A DNA stretch of 64,000 nucleotides, taken from Desulfovibrio sp. Lineage in GTDB: Bacteria; Desulfobacterota; Desulfovibrionia; Desulfovibrionales; Desulfovibrionaceae. The position numbers and the translations under genes are program-made. This document shows, in pieces, positions 17,000 through 26,442 of the stretch. How positions within the stretch are numbered: position 1 is the stretch's first letter; every line of letters begins with the position of its first letter. The DNA lies in the NCBI RefSeq assembly GCF_009712225.1, contig NZ_WASP01000003.1, positions 456,040-520,039 of the forward strand. The letters are read 5' to 3'. Below the pieces are notes generated by a model. It did no database searches and had not been told where the DNA came from. It worked only from the letters and a program-made list of their open reading frames with translations.

Positions 17000-18586
17000 G
17001 TGGATAATCGGGAAAAGAAAAACAGCAAGCCTGCCGTCAAGTTGGGTACAAAGTCGCAGCATGCGGGCTATTTTATGCCCATGCTGGAAAGTTTCGCCGC
17101 GCGCGAAGGTCTCAACGAAGTTGTAAAAAACCGCGTTGTCAAATCGTGCGATCTTTTGGACGCGGGCGTACCGCTTTTTCCCAACGACTTCCGCAAGGAA
17201 CACGACGTCGCCTGGGTGCTGGACAAATTTGGCGAGCTTGAAGGCGAAGCCCTGGACAGCCAGGAAGACGTCTTCGCCATCGCGGGCCGCATAGTCTCCC
17301 TGCGTTCGTTCGGCAAGGTGGCCTTCTTCCATATTATGGACCAGAGTGGCCGCATCCAGTGCTATGCCTCGCGCGAGCACATGGACGAAGCCGGCTACAT
17401 GGTGGTCAAAAAGCTCGATATCGGCGACATCGTGGGCGTTTCAGGCCACCTGTTCCGCACCAAGACGGGCGAACTCACCATTGCCTGCTGCAAAATCAAG
17501 CTAATTACGCGCTCCATGCGCCCCCTGCCCGAAAAATACCACGGGCTTACAGACATGGAAACGCGCTACCGCCAGCGCTACGTTGACCTTATCGTCACGC
17601 CCCGCGCGCGCGAAATTTTCTTTAAGCGCAGCCTGATCGTGCGCGAGTTTCGCCGTTTTATGGAAGACCACGGATTCATGGAAGTGGAAACACCCATGAT
17701 GCAGCCCCTTGCGGGCGGCGCTGCGGCCAAGCCCTTTAAAACGCACCACAACGCGCTTGATCTGCCCCTGTTTTTGCGCATTGCGCCAGAGCTGTACCTC
17801 AAGCGCCTGCTTGTGGGCGGCTTTGAAAAGGTGTTTGAGCTCAACCGCAACTTCCGCAACGAAGGTATCGACACGCGCCACAACCCTGAATTCACCATGT
17901 GTGAATTTTACTGGGCCTACGCCACGTTTGAAGACCTCATGGACTTTACGGAACAGCTTTTTGCCCACATTGCCATGGCTGCCTGCGGCACCACCGTTGT
18001 GCCTTATCAGGGCGAGATGATTGACCTCACGCCCGGCAAGTGGACACGACTCAGCTTTTACGATTCGCTTACTCAGATCGGTGGGCACTCGCCGGAATTT
18101 TATAATGACTATGGCAAGGTCAAGGCCTACATCCGCTCGCGCGGTGAAAAGGCCGCCGACAGCGAAAGCCTGCAAAAGCTGCACGCCAAACTTTTTGATC
18201 TGGATGTGGAAGGCAAGCTTGTTCAGCCCCATTTTATTTATCACTACCCCACGGAAATTTCGCCGCTCTCGCGCCGTAACGACGAGCACCCCGAACTGAC
18301 CGACCGCTTTGAGCTGTTTATGACGGGTCGCGAACTTTCCAATGCTTTTTCTGAGCTCAACGACCCTGTTGACCAGCGTCTGCGCTTTGAAGACCAGGTG
18401 CGTGAACGCGATGCTGGCGACGACGAAGCCCACAGCATGGACCAGGACTACCTGCGCGCCCTCGAATACGGCATGCCCCCGGCAGCAGGCCAGGGCATTG
18501 GCATCGACCGACTGGTGATGCTGCTGACCGACTGCGCTTCCATCCGCGAGGTCATTCTCTTCCCGCTGTTGCGGCCTGAGGTATAG
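17000..18586 (+). CDS. lysS: Lysyl-tRNA synthetase, class II
   Basis: 528 residues from a GTG at 17000, preceded by CAGGAG at 7 nt; no in-frame ATG nearby upstream has a site. It charges tRNA-Lys using ATP. OB-fold anticodon-binding domain at about 90-200, then the class II core: RNFRNEGID and HNPEFTMCEFYWAY (motif 2), and GIGIDRLVMLL (motif 3) near the C-terminus. GGAAAKPF is the family's flexible loop. About 25 residues longer at the N-terminus than E. coli LysS; a start at an internal Met near residue 26-28 cannot be excluded but lacks a ribosome site. Monocistronic with a strong terminator at 18631. Confidence 0.96.
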   Translation: MDNREKKNSKPAVKLGTKSQHAGYFMPMLESFAAREGLNEVVKNRVVKSCDLLDAGVPLFPNDFRKEHDVAWVLDKFGELEGEALDSQEDVFAIAGRIVSLRSFGKVAFFHIMDQSGRIQCYASREHMDEAGYMVVKKLDIGDIVGVSGHLFRTKTGELTIACCKIKLITRSMRPLPEKYHGLTDMETRYRQRYVDLIVTPRAREIFFKRSLIVREFRRFMEDHGFMEVETPMMQPLAGGAAAKPFKTHHNALDLPLFLRIAPELYLKRLLVGGFEKVFELNRNFRNEGIDTRHNPEFTMCEFYWAYATFEDLMDFTEQLFAHIAMAACGTTVVPYQGEMIDLTPGKWTRLSFYDSLTQIGGHSPEFYNDYGKVKAYIRSRGEKAADSESLQKLHAKLFDLDVEGKLVQPHFIYHYPTEISPLSRRNDEHPELTDRFELFMTGRELSNAFSELNDPVDQRLRFEDQVRERDAGDDEAHSMDQDYLRALEYGMPPAAGQGIGIDRLVMLLTDCASIREVILFPLLRPEV

Positions 18587-18630
18587 CCACAGTCGGCAAT
18601 ATACAGCCACCCGCGAGTTACAATAACACA

Positions 18631-18664
18631 AGAAGCGCTGCCCTGGGGCAGCGCTTCTTTTTTT
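18631..18664 (+). terminator. Intrinsic terminator of lysS
   Basis: AGAAGCGCTGCC, loop CTGG, GGCAGCGCTTCT, then six T. Confidence 0.93.
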
Positions 18665-19123
18665 AAACAGCAACTATGATTTAAATTGCACGCACATTCA
18701 AATCAACACACATAGTTATGGCGTATCAAGGTTTATATTTTACGCTATTGCAAACAACATAACTTTATTTCAATATATATTTCTCACAAATCTAGCATAT
18801 ATTTAATTTTAAGCAGTTGTATTTTTAAATTATCAACAAAAAACTACAAAAATCTATTTACTATTTTGGATTAAGTATTCCTTACAAGCCAGCAGATTTC
18901 ATAATCCAACAATTTCCGGTTGCATTTTTACACTACCTTGTTAAACAAAAATTTCTTTGCGATATGTAAAAAAACACCTAACATTAAAACAAATTCTGCC
19001 AAATGGCATATACTGTTACCAGCTTTTGCCGATAACACTACATGACCTGATAAGAATAAATAATACTTAGCTTACTTTAACGCTCTGATCGCATTGGAAC
19101 ATGGGGAACGCGAGGAGGTCTTT
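18665..19123. other. AT-rich intergenic region upstream of chemoreceptor gene
   Basis: About 460 nt, strikingly AT-rich compared with flanking coding DNA. It contains the sigma-28-type promoter of the downstream chemoreceptor at 19009-19035. I find no open frame of note, no tRNA and no convincing structured RNA. Possibly bound by nucleoid proteins. Confidence 0.6.
19009..19035 (+). promoter_or_regulatory. Sigma-28 (FliA)-type promoter of second chemoreceptor gene
   Basis: TATACTGT (5 of 8 matches to TAAAGTTT), 11 nt, then a perfect GCCGATAA at 19028-19035. About 90 nt upstream of the ATG at 19124. Confidence 0.75.
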
Positions 19124-21217
19124 ATGAAATTGGGGCTGCTGAGCAAAATGCTGCTGTCTATTCTGACTCCGGCAATTGCGGGCCTGCTGCTTGTGGCGGG
19201 CGTAAGCTACAAAATGTCTGAAGACATTCTGAGTGACCAGATAGTCAGCGATGCCAAGGCCCTCTTGCGTTGCCAAACCATTGGTCTGAACGCCATGCTA
19301 AACGTAATGGAAGAATCACTTTCCATGGTTGCCGCAGACAACCGGGTGCTTCTCTACCTTGATGCAGTCAACGACAAGATGCCCGAAGTCATGACGCGCA
19401 CCCTTTTTGCAGATGCAGATGCCGCACTGAACAGCTTTGTGACGCTCAACTCAAAGTTTGAATTTTGCGGAATTGCAGGCCTTGAAGGCAAGGCCATAGC
19501 CCATCACCTTGCTGGAGAAAAAGGCCCCAGCAAATCAGTTGGGGTAAGCTTTACCGACCGCTTGTATTTTCAGCGCGGCATGCAGGGCCAAAAAACTGTT
19601 GTTGGCGTTGTGAGCAAAACTACTGGTAAAATTGCCACCATCATGGGCCTGCCCATCATACGAAACGGCAAACCTGCGGGCATAGTATGGTCTGGCGTTG
19701 ACAACGAAGACATGGCCAAAACAACCACAAACCAGATTGATTTTGGCGCGCGCGGCGGTATATACGCCTACGACACCAAGGGTATAGTTATGCTGCACCG
19801 CGACCTCAAGGCCTTTGGCCGCGACGACAGCAAAAAGCCCTACATGGTCGAGGTGCTCAAAAACCCAGAGGGCATCGTCCACTTTGTTGGCGAAGACGGC
19901 CGCAATAAAACCATTTTTTACAAATCCATGCCCGAAGTGGGCTGGGTGCTTTGCCTCGAGATGGACCGGGACGAAGTGTATACAGCAACACGCGTGATGC
20001 TTGGCAACTCAATGATGCTGACCCTTGCCAGCGCACTGATTGTTGGGCTGATCATCATTCTTGCCGCACGTGCCATTGCACGGCTGCTCAGGGGCATTTC
20101 GGGCATAGCCGGAGCAGTGGCCGAGGGCCGCCTTGAGGCCAATGCCAGCGAAAAAGCGCTGCTGGACGCGGCCACCAAGCGCCACGACGAATTCAGCACG
20201 CTGGCCGCTGGCATGGAAAACATGATTGGCAACATCAAAAATCTGCTGGCCGAAAGCGAACAGAAAGCCAGAGACGCACAACAGGCGACCGAAGAGGCCC
20301 AAATTGCCACAACCCGTGCGGAAGAAGCGGCCCACAAGGCAGAAATCGCCAAGCGCGAAGGCATGCTGGCCGCTGCCGGGCAACTGGAAGAAGTAGTGGC
20401 CATCATTTCCACCGCCTCCAGCCAGCTGGCTTCACAGATTGCGCAGTCTGACGAAATTGCTGTCCAGTCGGCCCAACGCCTTGCCGAGGCAGCAACAGCC
20501 ATGAATGAAATGAACTCCACCGTGCAGGAAGTGGCCCGCAACGCCTCGGCGGCATCTTCGGTTTCTGCAGAGACGCGCAGTAACGCTGAAAGCGGCGCAG
20601 GTATTGTTGAAAACGCCCTCAAGAGCATCGGGCAGGTACAAACCGTTTCGCTGGCTCTCAAGGACGACATGACCCGACTGAACCAGCATGCTCAGGCTAT
20701 CACCCAGATCATGAACGTGATTTCGGACATCGCCGACCAGACCAACCTGCTTGCTCTCAACGCCGCCATTGAGGCTGCACGCGCAGGTGATGCGGGTCGC
20801 GGTTTTGCCGTGGTGGCCGACGAGGTACGCAAGCTGGCCGAAAAGACCATGGCTTCCACCCACGATGTGGGCAACGCCATTGCGGCGATTCAGCAAAGTG
20901 CGGCACAGAGCGTCGCCGCCATGGACAATGCCCTTGTGGAGGTCAACACCGCCACGGAGTTTGCGAGCCAGTCGGGCGCGGCCCTGAGGGATATTGTGAA
21001 CAATGTGGAGGCCACCGCCGATCAGGTCAGCGCCATTGCCACGGCCAGTGAACAGCAGTCTGCCGCAAGCGAAGAGATCAACCACTCCATCGTGCAGGTA
21101 AACGCCATGTCAGGGCAAACGGCCCAGGCCATGGGCGAAGCCACAAAGGCCGTAGCCGATCTCGCCCAGCAGGCACGCCGACTTAGCGAACTCATTAACG
21201 CCATGAAGCACAGTTAG
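19124..21217 (+). CDS. Methyl-accepting chemotaxis protein with dCache-type sensor (paralogue)
   Basis: 697 residues from the ATG at 19124, preceded by GAGGAGG; an in-frame ATG at 19094 lacks a ribosome site. Same plan as the receptor at 11345-13438: TM1 about 8-28, double-Cache periplasmic domain, TM2 about 295-315, HAMP, signalling coiled coil with [18 protein letters not shown]. The cytoplasmic halves are close to identical between the two, while the sensor halves have diverged. The helical linker contains repeated AEEAA-type heptads. It lacks a CheR-tether pentapeptide. Monocistronic, ending in a terminator at 21277. Ligand unknown. Confidence 0.95.
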   Translation: MKLGLLSKMLLSILTPAIAGLLLVAGVSYKMSEDILSDQIVSDAKALLRCQTIGLNAMLNVMEESLSMVAADNRVLLYLDAVNDKMPEVMTRTLFADADAALNSFVTLNSKFEFCGIAGLEGKAIAHHLAGEKGPSKSVGVSFTDRLYFQRGMQGQKTVVGVVSKTTGKIATIMGLPIIRNGKPAGIVWSGVDNEDMAKTTTNQIDFGARGGIYAYDTKGIVMLHRDLKAFGRDDSKKPYMVEVLKNPEGIVHFVGEDGRNKTIFYKSMPEVGWVLCLEMDRDEVYTATRVMLGNSMMLTLASALIVGLIIILAARAIARLLRGISGIAGAVAEGRLEANASEKALLDAATKRHDEFSTLAAGMENMIGNIKNLLAESEQKARDAQQATEEAQIATTRAEEAAHKAEIAKREGMLAAAGQLEEVVAIISTASSQLASQIAQSDEIAVQSAQRLAEAATAMNEMNSTVQEVARNASAASSVSAETRSNAESGAGIVENALKSIGQVQTVSLALKDDMTRLNQHAQAITQIMNVISDIADQTNLLALNAAIEAARAGDAGRGFAVVADEVRKLAEKTMASTHDVGNAIAAIQQSAAQSVAAMDNALVEVNTATEFASQSGAALRDIVNNVEATADQVSAIATASEQQSAASEEINHSIVQVNAMSGQTAQAMGEATKAVADLAQQARRLSELINAMKHS

Positions 21218-21276
21218 CCTGACGACGGCAGGCGCGCCCAAGCTCGCCGGTTGCCACGAGAACTGACTGAAAAACC

Positions 21277-21313
21277 GTCCCCCGGCAGGTTCCCCGAACC
21301 GCCGGGGGATTTT
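21277..21313 (+). terminator. Intrinsic terminator of chemoreceptor gene
   Basis: Nested stem: CCCCCGGC with GCCGGGGG outside, GGTTC with GAACC inside, followed by ATTTTG. Confidence 0.85.
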
Positions 21314-21564
21314 GCAAACAAAGCAGCCTCATGCCCAGCACACCGCCACCAGCACACACAAATCTGCACGCAATTTTGCCGCGGTTTTTCTGCCAGTTGC
21401 GCTCATGGACAATGCTGGCAGTACGTTGGACATCCCCCCCGCCGTTTCATACGCCAATCGGGCTGACAGAGGGCAGCTGCACCCTCGGTGGTGGCAAGGG
21501 CGGGCTCAGACAAATGCCGCAATATCTAAAATATCTCTTGAATATCCGGGCAAGGTGGGACAAT

Positions 21565-22800
21565 ATGCGGCAAATGTCATTCGAACTATTTGTCGCCCTG
21601 CGCTACCTCTTTTCGAGGCGAAAGCAGACATTCATTTACATCATATCCATCATGTCCATTCTGGGCGTGGCTATTGGCGTTGGCGCGCTGGTAGTGGTGC
21701 TTGGCGTATACAACGGCCTCACCACCGACATGCGCGACAAAATTCTGGGGGCCAATGCCCATGCCATTGTCATGTCCTATATTCCTTCGGCCTTTGAGAA
21801 CCGCAGCGATCTGCTTGACCGCGTGCGTTCTGTCAAAGGAGTGACCGGAGCAACCCCCTTCATCTACACCGAGGTCATGCTCTCTGCCGGTGGCGGGGTT
21901 AAGGGCGTAGTGTTGCGCGGTATCGACCCGCAGTCGGCTCCTGCCGTGCTCTCCATGCTGCGCCAGATGCGCACGGGTACTGCCGCAGACCTTGAACGCG
22001 AAGGCACACCGGGGCTCATTATTGGCGAGGAGCTCGCCAAGCGTCTGGGCCTTGGCATGGGTAGCCGCGTCAATCTGCTCTCGCCATCCGGGCAAAAAAC
22101 CACTTCGGGCTACGCTCCGCGCGTGCGCCCTTTTGAGGTGGTGGGCATTTTCAAAACCGGCATGTTCGAGTACGATTCGTCGCTGGGCTTTGTTACCCTT
22201 GGCGCCGCACGCGATGTACTGGGTCTGCCCGAAAACTACCTTTCCGGCGTGGAGCTGACGGTAGACGACGTATACAAGGCCGACAAGATTTCGGCCCTTG
22301 TTTCTACCGAACTGGGCTCGCCCTTTTATGTGCGCTCGTGGATGGAAATGAACGCCAACCTCTTTGCGGCGCTCAAGCTCGAAAAGATCGGCATGTTCAT
22401 TCTGCTGGCCATGGTGGTGCTGATTGGTTCATTCTCCATTGTCACAACCCTGGTCATGCTGGTCATGGAAAAAACGCGCGACATTGCCATCATGATGTCC
22501 ATGGGCGCAACCAGCAGCATGATACGGCGTATTTTCATGTTTCAGGGAACCATTATCGGCGTTATTGGCACGCTGCTTGGCTATGTGCTGGGCCTTTCGC
22601 TCGGCTGGCTGCTCAAGCGCTACCAGTTCATCAAACTGCCCGAAAATGTCTATACACTGGATCATTTGCCCATTATCATCAGCCTCTCCGATGTGCTGAT
22701 CATTGGAGCCAGCGCCATGCTGCTGTGCTTTCTGGCCACCCTTTACCCGGCCCGCCAGGCCTCGCGCCTGCAACCGGCAGAAGCCCTGCGCTACGAATAG
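21565..22800 (+). CDS. lolC: Lipoprotein-releasing ABC transporter permease, LolC/LolE family
   Basis: 411 residues from the ATG at 21565, with AAGGTGGGA upstream; the ATG at 21574 is an alternative. The frame is open further left but without family similarity. Four-helix MacB/FtsX-type permease: one N-terminal helix (about 25-50, with GVAIGVGALVVVLGVYNG), a large periplasmic domain (about 50-265), then three C-terminal helices. It extracts lipoproteins from the inner membrane for transfer to LolA. lolD follows after 2 nt. Only one permease gene is present, as in many non-enteric bacteria where a single protein forms a homodimer. Confidence 0.92.
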   Translation: MRQMSFELFVALRYLFSRRKQTFIYIISIMSILGVAIGVGALVVVLGVYNGLTTDMRDKILGANAHAIVMSYIPSAFENRSDLLDRVRSVKGVTGATPFIYTEVMLSAGGGVKGVVLRGIDPQSAPAVLSMLRQMRTGTAADLEREGTPGLIIGEELAKRLGLGMGSRVNLLSPSGQKTTSGYAPRVRPFEVVGIFKTGMFEYDSSLGFVTLGAARDVLGLPENYLSGVELTVDDVYKADKISALVSTELGSPFYVRSWMEMNANLFAALKLEKIGMFILLAMVVLIGSFSIVTTLVMLVMEKTRDIAIMMSMGATSSMIRRIFMFQGTIIGVIGTLLGYVLGLSLGWLLKRYQFIKLPENVYTLDHLPIIISLSDVLIIGASAMLLCFLATLYPARQASRLQPAEALRYE

Positions 22801-22802
22801 CC

Positions 22803-23489
22803 ATGTCAGCACTCTACACTTTTTCAAATGTGGGCAAAAAATTTGCCACGGCCAGCGAAGATATCGAGATTATCAAGGATATCAGCCTGGTTGTGGAAGA
22901 AGGCGAGATGCTCGCCATAGTCGGACAGTCCGGTTCCGGCAAGAGCACCCTCTTGCATCTTATGGGTGCTCTTGATACTCCAAGTTCGGGCGAGATATGT
23001 TTTGAAGGGCGCAACATGGCGCTCATGAGCGCTGACCAGAAAGCGGCTTTTCGCAACAAAACTCTGGGCTTCGTTTTTCAATTTCATCATCTGCTGCCGG
23101 AATTTTCTGCTCTGGAAAACGTGGCAATGCCGGCTATAATCGGCGGTGCGAGCCAACGCTCTGTCATGACCCGTGCGCGAGAAATGCTTGATCGCGTGGG
23201 CCTTTCGGCGCGTATGGACAGCAAGATTGCCACACTCTCGGGCGGTGAACGCCAGCGGGTTGCCATTGCACGCGCGGTTTTTATGCGACCGCGCGTTCTG
23301 TTGGCTGATGAACCCACCGGCAATCTGGATGAAGTTACCGGAGCGCAGGTGGGCGAACTGATGAACGAACTCAACCGTGAATTGGGCATGACCCTCGTAG
23401 TGGTTACACACAACCGAGAGCTGGCCGCAGGTATGGGCAGAACCCTGGAACTGAAAGCGGGGACCTTGTATGAGAAGAATTTTGAATAA
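22803..23489 (+). CDS. lolD: Lipoprotein-releasing ABC transporter ATPase
   Basis: 228 residues. Walker A GQSGSGKST (41-49), Q-loop FQFHHLLPEFSALENVAMP, signature LSGGERQRVAIARA, Walker B VLLADEPTGNLD and H-loop VVTHN. The HHLLPEF segment is typical of LolD. It powers lipoprotein release with the LolC-type permease encoded immediately upstream. Its last 20 bases overlap the start of bamA, so translation of lipoprotein export and outer-membrane assembly genes is coupled. Confidence 0.94.
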   Translation: MSALYTFSNVGKKFATASEDIEIIKDISLVVEEGEMLAIVGQSGSGKSTLLHLMGALDTPSSGEICFEGRNMALMSADQKAAFRNKTLGFVFQFHHLLPEFSALENVAMPAIIGGASQRSVMTRAREMLDRVGLSARMDSKIATLSGGERQRVAIARAVFMRPRVLLADEPTGNLDEVTGAQVGELMNELNRELGMTLVVVTHNRELAAGMGRTLELKAGTLYEKNFE

Positions 23490-26235
23490 CGTGCTGTGCA
23501 AAGCTCTGTGCCTTGCCCTGCTGGCCTGCGCCACCCTGGCGCTTTCGGGTGGAGCCATGGCGGCGGAAGGCCCCCTTGTGCTTGTTTTGCCCTTTCAGGT
23601 GAATGCCGGGCCAGAACTGCCCAACGCTTCACAAGATCTGCCGCAGATGATCGCCGATCAGCTGGGGCAGAACGGCATGCGTGCCGTGCCCATGGCTACG
23701 GCGCGCCAGTTGCAGCGCAGCAGTGGTGAAACACTGGATATTGCCACCGCGCGCGAGCTTGGCCGCAAGGCCGGTGCCCGCCTGGTCATTTACGGCAAGT
23801 TTAACCAGCTTGGTCAGGGCTTCTCCATGGACACGCGCATTGTGCCTGTCTACTCTGGTGATGCCGTACCTGCTGGCTTTGAGCGCAATTCGCTCACTGC
23901 CCTGAGCGAATGTACCTCCGCCCTTGCCAAGCGCGCCTCCGAGGTTGCCAACCCCGCCACTGCTGCAGAGGCGACTCCCAAGAAGCCCGACGGTCCCGCC
24001 ACTCTGGTTCCCATGGGTACGCCCACTTCTGCCCACGGCGGCCTGGCCGACGTGCAGGTGCGCGGCATGAAGGTGCTTGATCCCGATACCGTGCTCATGC
24101 GTCTTACCATCCGCAAGGGCGACACCCCCGATGCCACGGCCATCAACGAAGAAGTCAAACGCATCTGGGATATGGGCTATTTCAGCGACGTTCAGGCTAC
24201 CCTTGAAGGCAACGTGCTTGTCTTCACTGTGGTGGAAAAGCCCCGTATCGACAATATCGTGATTGAAGGCTCGGACAAGGTCAGCAAGGACGACGTGCTT
24301 GCTGCCATGGGCACAAAAAGCGGTAGCGTTCTGAACGAACAGGTGCTCTCGGACGACCTGCAGAAGGTCACCGAACTGTACCACAAAGAAGGCTTCTACC
24401 TTGCCAAGGTGAACTACCGCCTCGAAGACCGCCAGGGTGGTCGTGGTGCGGTACTTGTGCTCAGCGTCAAGGAAGGCAACAAGCTTTACATCAAGGATGT
24501 CAAGATCGAGGGCATTTCCAAGCTCGACCGTGGCGACCTTGACAAATACATGGCCCTCAAGCCACGCGGCATTTTCTCGTGGCTGACCGGCACGGGCGTG
24601 CTCAAGGACGAATACCTCGAACGCGACACCAACGCCATCGCCGCCTACGGTCTTAACGAAGGCTACGTTGACATTCAGGTGGCAGCGCCCACTGTTGATT
24701 ACCGTGATGACGGTATCTACATCACCTTCAACGTGCATGAAGGCCCGCGCTACAATGTGCGCGACGTGGTCTTTGCCGGTGATGTTATCGACAGCGAAGA
24801 CAAGATGCTTGAAGTTGTCCAGATGGACGACTGGAAGCAGTCCGACAAGCATTTTTCGCTCACCGTCATGCAGGAAGATTCCAAGCGCCTGACCGACTAT
24901 TATGCCGACTACGGCTATGCCTTTGCCGAAGTGGACACCAAGGTGGTCAAGGCTGACGACGGCAGCGATCAGGTGGATGTGGGCTACATCGTCACCAAGA
25001 AGCAGAAGGTCTTCATTCGCCGCCTTTCTGTTGAAGGCAACAACAAGACCCGCGACAACGTCATCCTGCGCGAAATGCGTCTGGGCGACGGCGACATGTA
25101 CGAAGGCGCCAAACTGCGCCGCTCCAACGAGCGCCTCAACCGCCTGCGCTTCTTCTCTGCTGTGGACATGGAGTTGATCCCCACTGACAAGGAAGACGAA
25201 GTCGACCTGAAGGTGAAGGTCAAGGAAACCAACACCGGCGCTATCATGGGCGGTATCGGTTATTCCTCATACTATGACGTGGGCGTAACTGCCTCCATCA
25301 TGGAACGCAATCTCTTTGGTCGCGGCTACTGGCTGCAGCTGCAGGGCTTCTTCTCCTGGCGTCGCACATCGGGCGTGCTGTCCTTTACCAACCCGCGCCT
25401 GTACGACACCGAGCTTTCTATCGGTAACGACCTGTACTACACCCACGATTACTGGGATAACTTTACCAAGGACACCGTGGGCGACACCATCCGCCTTTCG
25501 TACCCCCTTGGTGAATTCACCAGCATTGGCGGCGGTTACCGCCTTGAACGCTACACCCTCTATGATGTGGACGACAACTCTTCGCCCTATATCCGCGATT
25601 ACAAGGGTGTCAACTGGACAAGCGCCATTTCGGGCCGTATCCTTCGTGATACGACTGACTCAAAGGAACGTCCCACCAAGGGTACCATTGCCCGTCTGTG
25701 GGGTGAATACGGCGGCGGCGGCCTTGGCGGTACCGACAACTTTATCAAGACTGTAGCCGACTGGCAGGGCTTCTGGTCCTTCAACCCGCAGAACACCGTG
25801 CATGTGCGTGGCCGTCTCGGTGGCGTGTTCCAGAATACCGACTCCAAGGTGCCTGTGTTCGAACGCTTCTGGGTTGGTGGCATGGATACCATCCGCGGCT
25901 ATTCGTTCTCCGACCTTTCGCCCCGCGACTACAAGTACAACGGCGACCAGATCGGTGGCGACCGCATGGGCGTTGCCAACTTTGAATACATCTGGACCTT
26001 CCAGAAGGATCTGGGCCTTGCCCTGGTTCCCTTCTTTGATGCCGGCTACAACATTGACAGCAAGACCATGGGCGGCAAGCTCGACAAGTACATCGTGTGC
26101 TCCACAGGTCTTGAACTGCGCTGGCGTTCGCCCATGGGCGACCTGCGTATCGCCTACGGTATTCCGCTTGTGCAGGACTACGACAAAGAACGTGAATCCG
26201 GTCGCGTAGAATTCAGTATGGGCCAGTTCTTCTAG
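23470..26235 (+). CDS. bamA: Outer-membrane protein assembly factor BamA, with extra N-terminal domain
   Basis: 921 residues, against about 800 for E. coli BamA. Signal peptide 1-32. Residues about 33-150 form an additional periplasmic domain (starts PLVLVLPFQVN, with GARLVIYGKF) resembling the TolB-N/CsgG-like fold; a linker of about 40 residues follows. Five POTRA domains occupy about 191-585. The Omp85 barrel starts near TNTGAIMGGIGYSS, has the L6 motif MDTIRGYSF and ends in Phe (MGQFF), the usual outer-membrane signal. It folds and inserts beta-barrel proteins. The start overlaps lolD by 20 nt. Followed by a hairpin at 26272. Confidence 0.95.
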   Translation: MRRILNNVLCKALCLALLACATLALSGGAMAAEGPLVLVLPFQVNAGPELPNASQDLPQMIADQLGQNGMRAVPMATARQLQRSSGETLDIATARELGRKAGARLVIYGKFNQLGQGFSMDTRIVPVYSGDAVPAGFERNSLTALSECTSALAKRASEVANPATAAEATPKKPDGPATLVPMGTPTSAHGGLADVQVRGMKVLDPDTVLMRLTIRKGDTPDATAINEEVKRIWDMGYFSDVQATLEGNVLVFTVVEKPRIDNIVIEGSDKVSKDDVLAAMGTKSGSVLNEQVLSDDLQKVTELYHKEGFYLAKVNYRLEDRQGGRGAVLVLSVKEGNKLYIKDVKIEGISKLDRGDLDKYMALKPRGIFSWLTGTGVLKDEYLERDTNAIAAYGLNEGYVDIQVAAPTVDYRDDGIYITFNVHEGPRYNVRDVVFAGDVIDSEDKMLEVVQMDDWKQSDKHFSLTVMQEDSKRLTDYYADYGYAFAEVDTKVVKADDGSDQVDVGYIVTKKQKVFIRRLSVEGNNKTRDNVILREMRLGDGDMYEGAKLRRSNERLNRLRFFSAVDMELIPTDKEDEVDLKVKVKETNTGAIMGGIGYSSYYDVGVTASIMERNLFGRGYWLQLQGFFSWRRTSGVLSFTNPRLYDTELSIGNDLYYTHDYWDNFTKDTVGDTIRLSYPLGEFTSIGGGYRLERYTLYDVDDNSSPYIRDYKGVNWTSAISGRILRDTTDSKERPTKGTIARLWGEYGGGGLGGTDNFIKTVADWQGFWSFNPQNTVHVRGRLGGVFQNTDSKVPVFERFWVGGMDTIRGYSFSDLSPRDYKYNGDQIGGDRMGVANFEYIWTFQKDLGLALVPFFDAGYNIDSKTMGGKLDKYIVCSTGLELRWRSPMGDLRIAYGIPLVQDYDKERESGRVEFSMGQFF

Positions 26236-26271
26236 TACTTGGCTCAAAGCCGCTGCGGCGGTTCATATTCG

Positions 26272-26308
26272 GCGCGCCGGAAGCACAGTTGATGTGCATC
26301 CGGCGCGC
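26272..26308. repeat. Hairpin between bamA and amidase
   Basis: GCGCGCCGGA pairs with TCCGGCGCGC, with an inner GCACA/TGTGC stem. No T-run follows, so read-through into the amidase gene is likely. Confidence 0.55.
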
Positions 26309-26442
26309 TGCCTGTTTACTGGCAAAGGTTTAAACGCATGTGCATGAGCCGCTGCGTATCTGTGGCATGCAATATGCTAAACATTCACCGTCAGCATCAT
26401 TAGACGTCAAATTATTGTCACAACCAGGCAAAAGGAAATACC

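Noticed and set aside
26363..26378. Weak sigma-54-like element TGGCATG-N4-ATGCT before the amidase gene
   Set aside because: Spacing is right, but both elements deviate from consensus and there is no supporting context.
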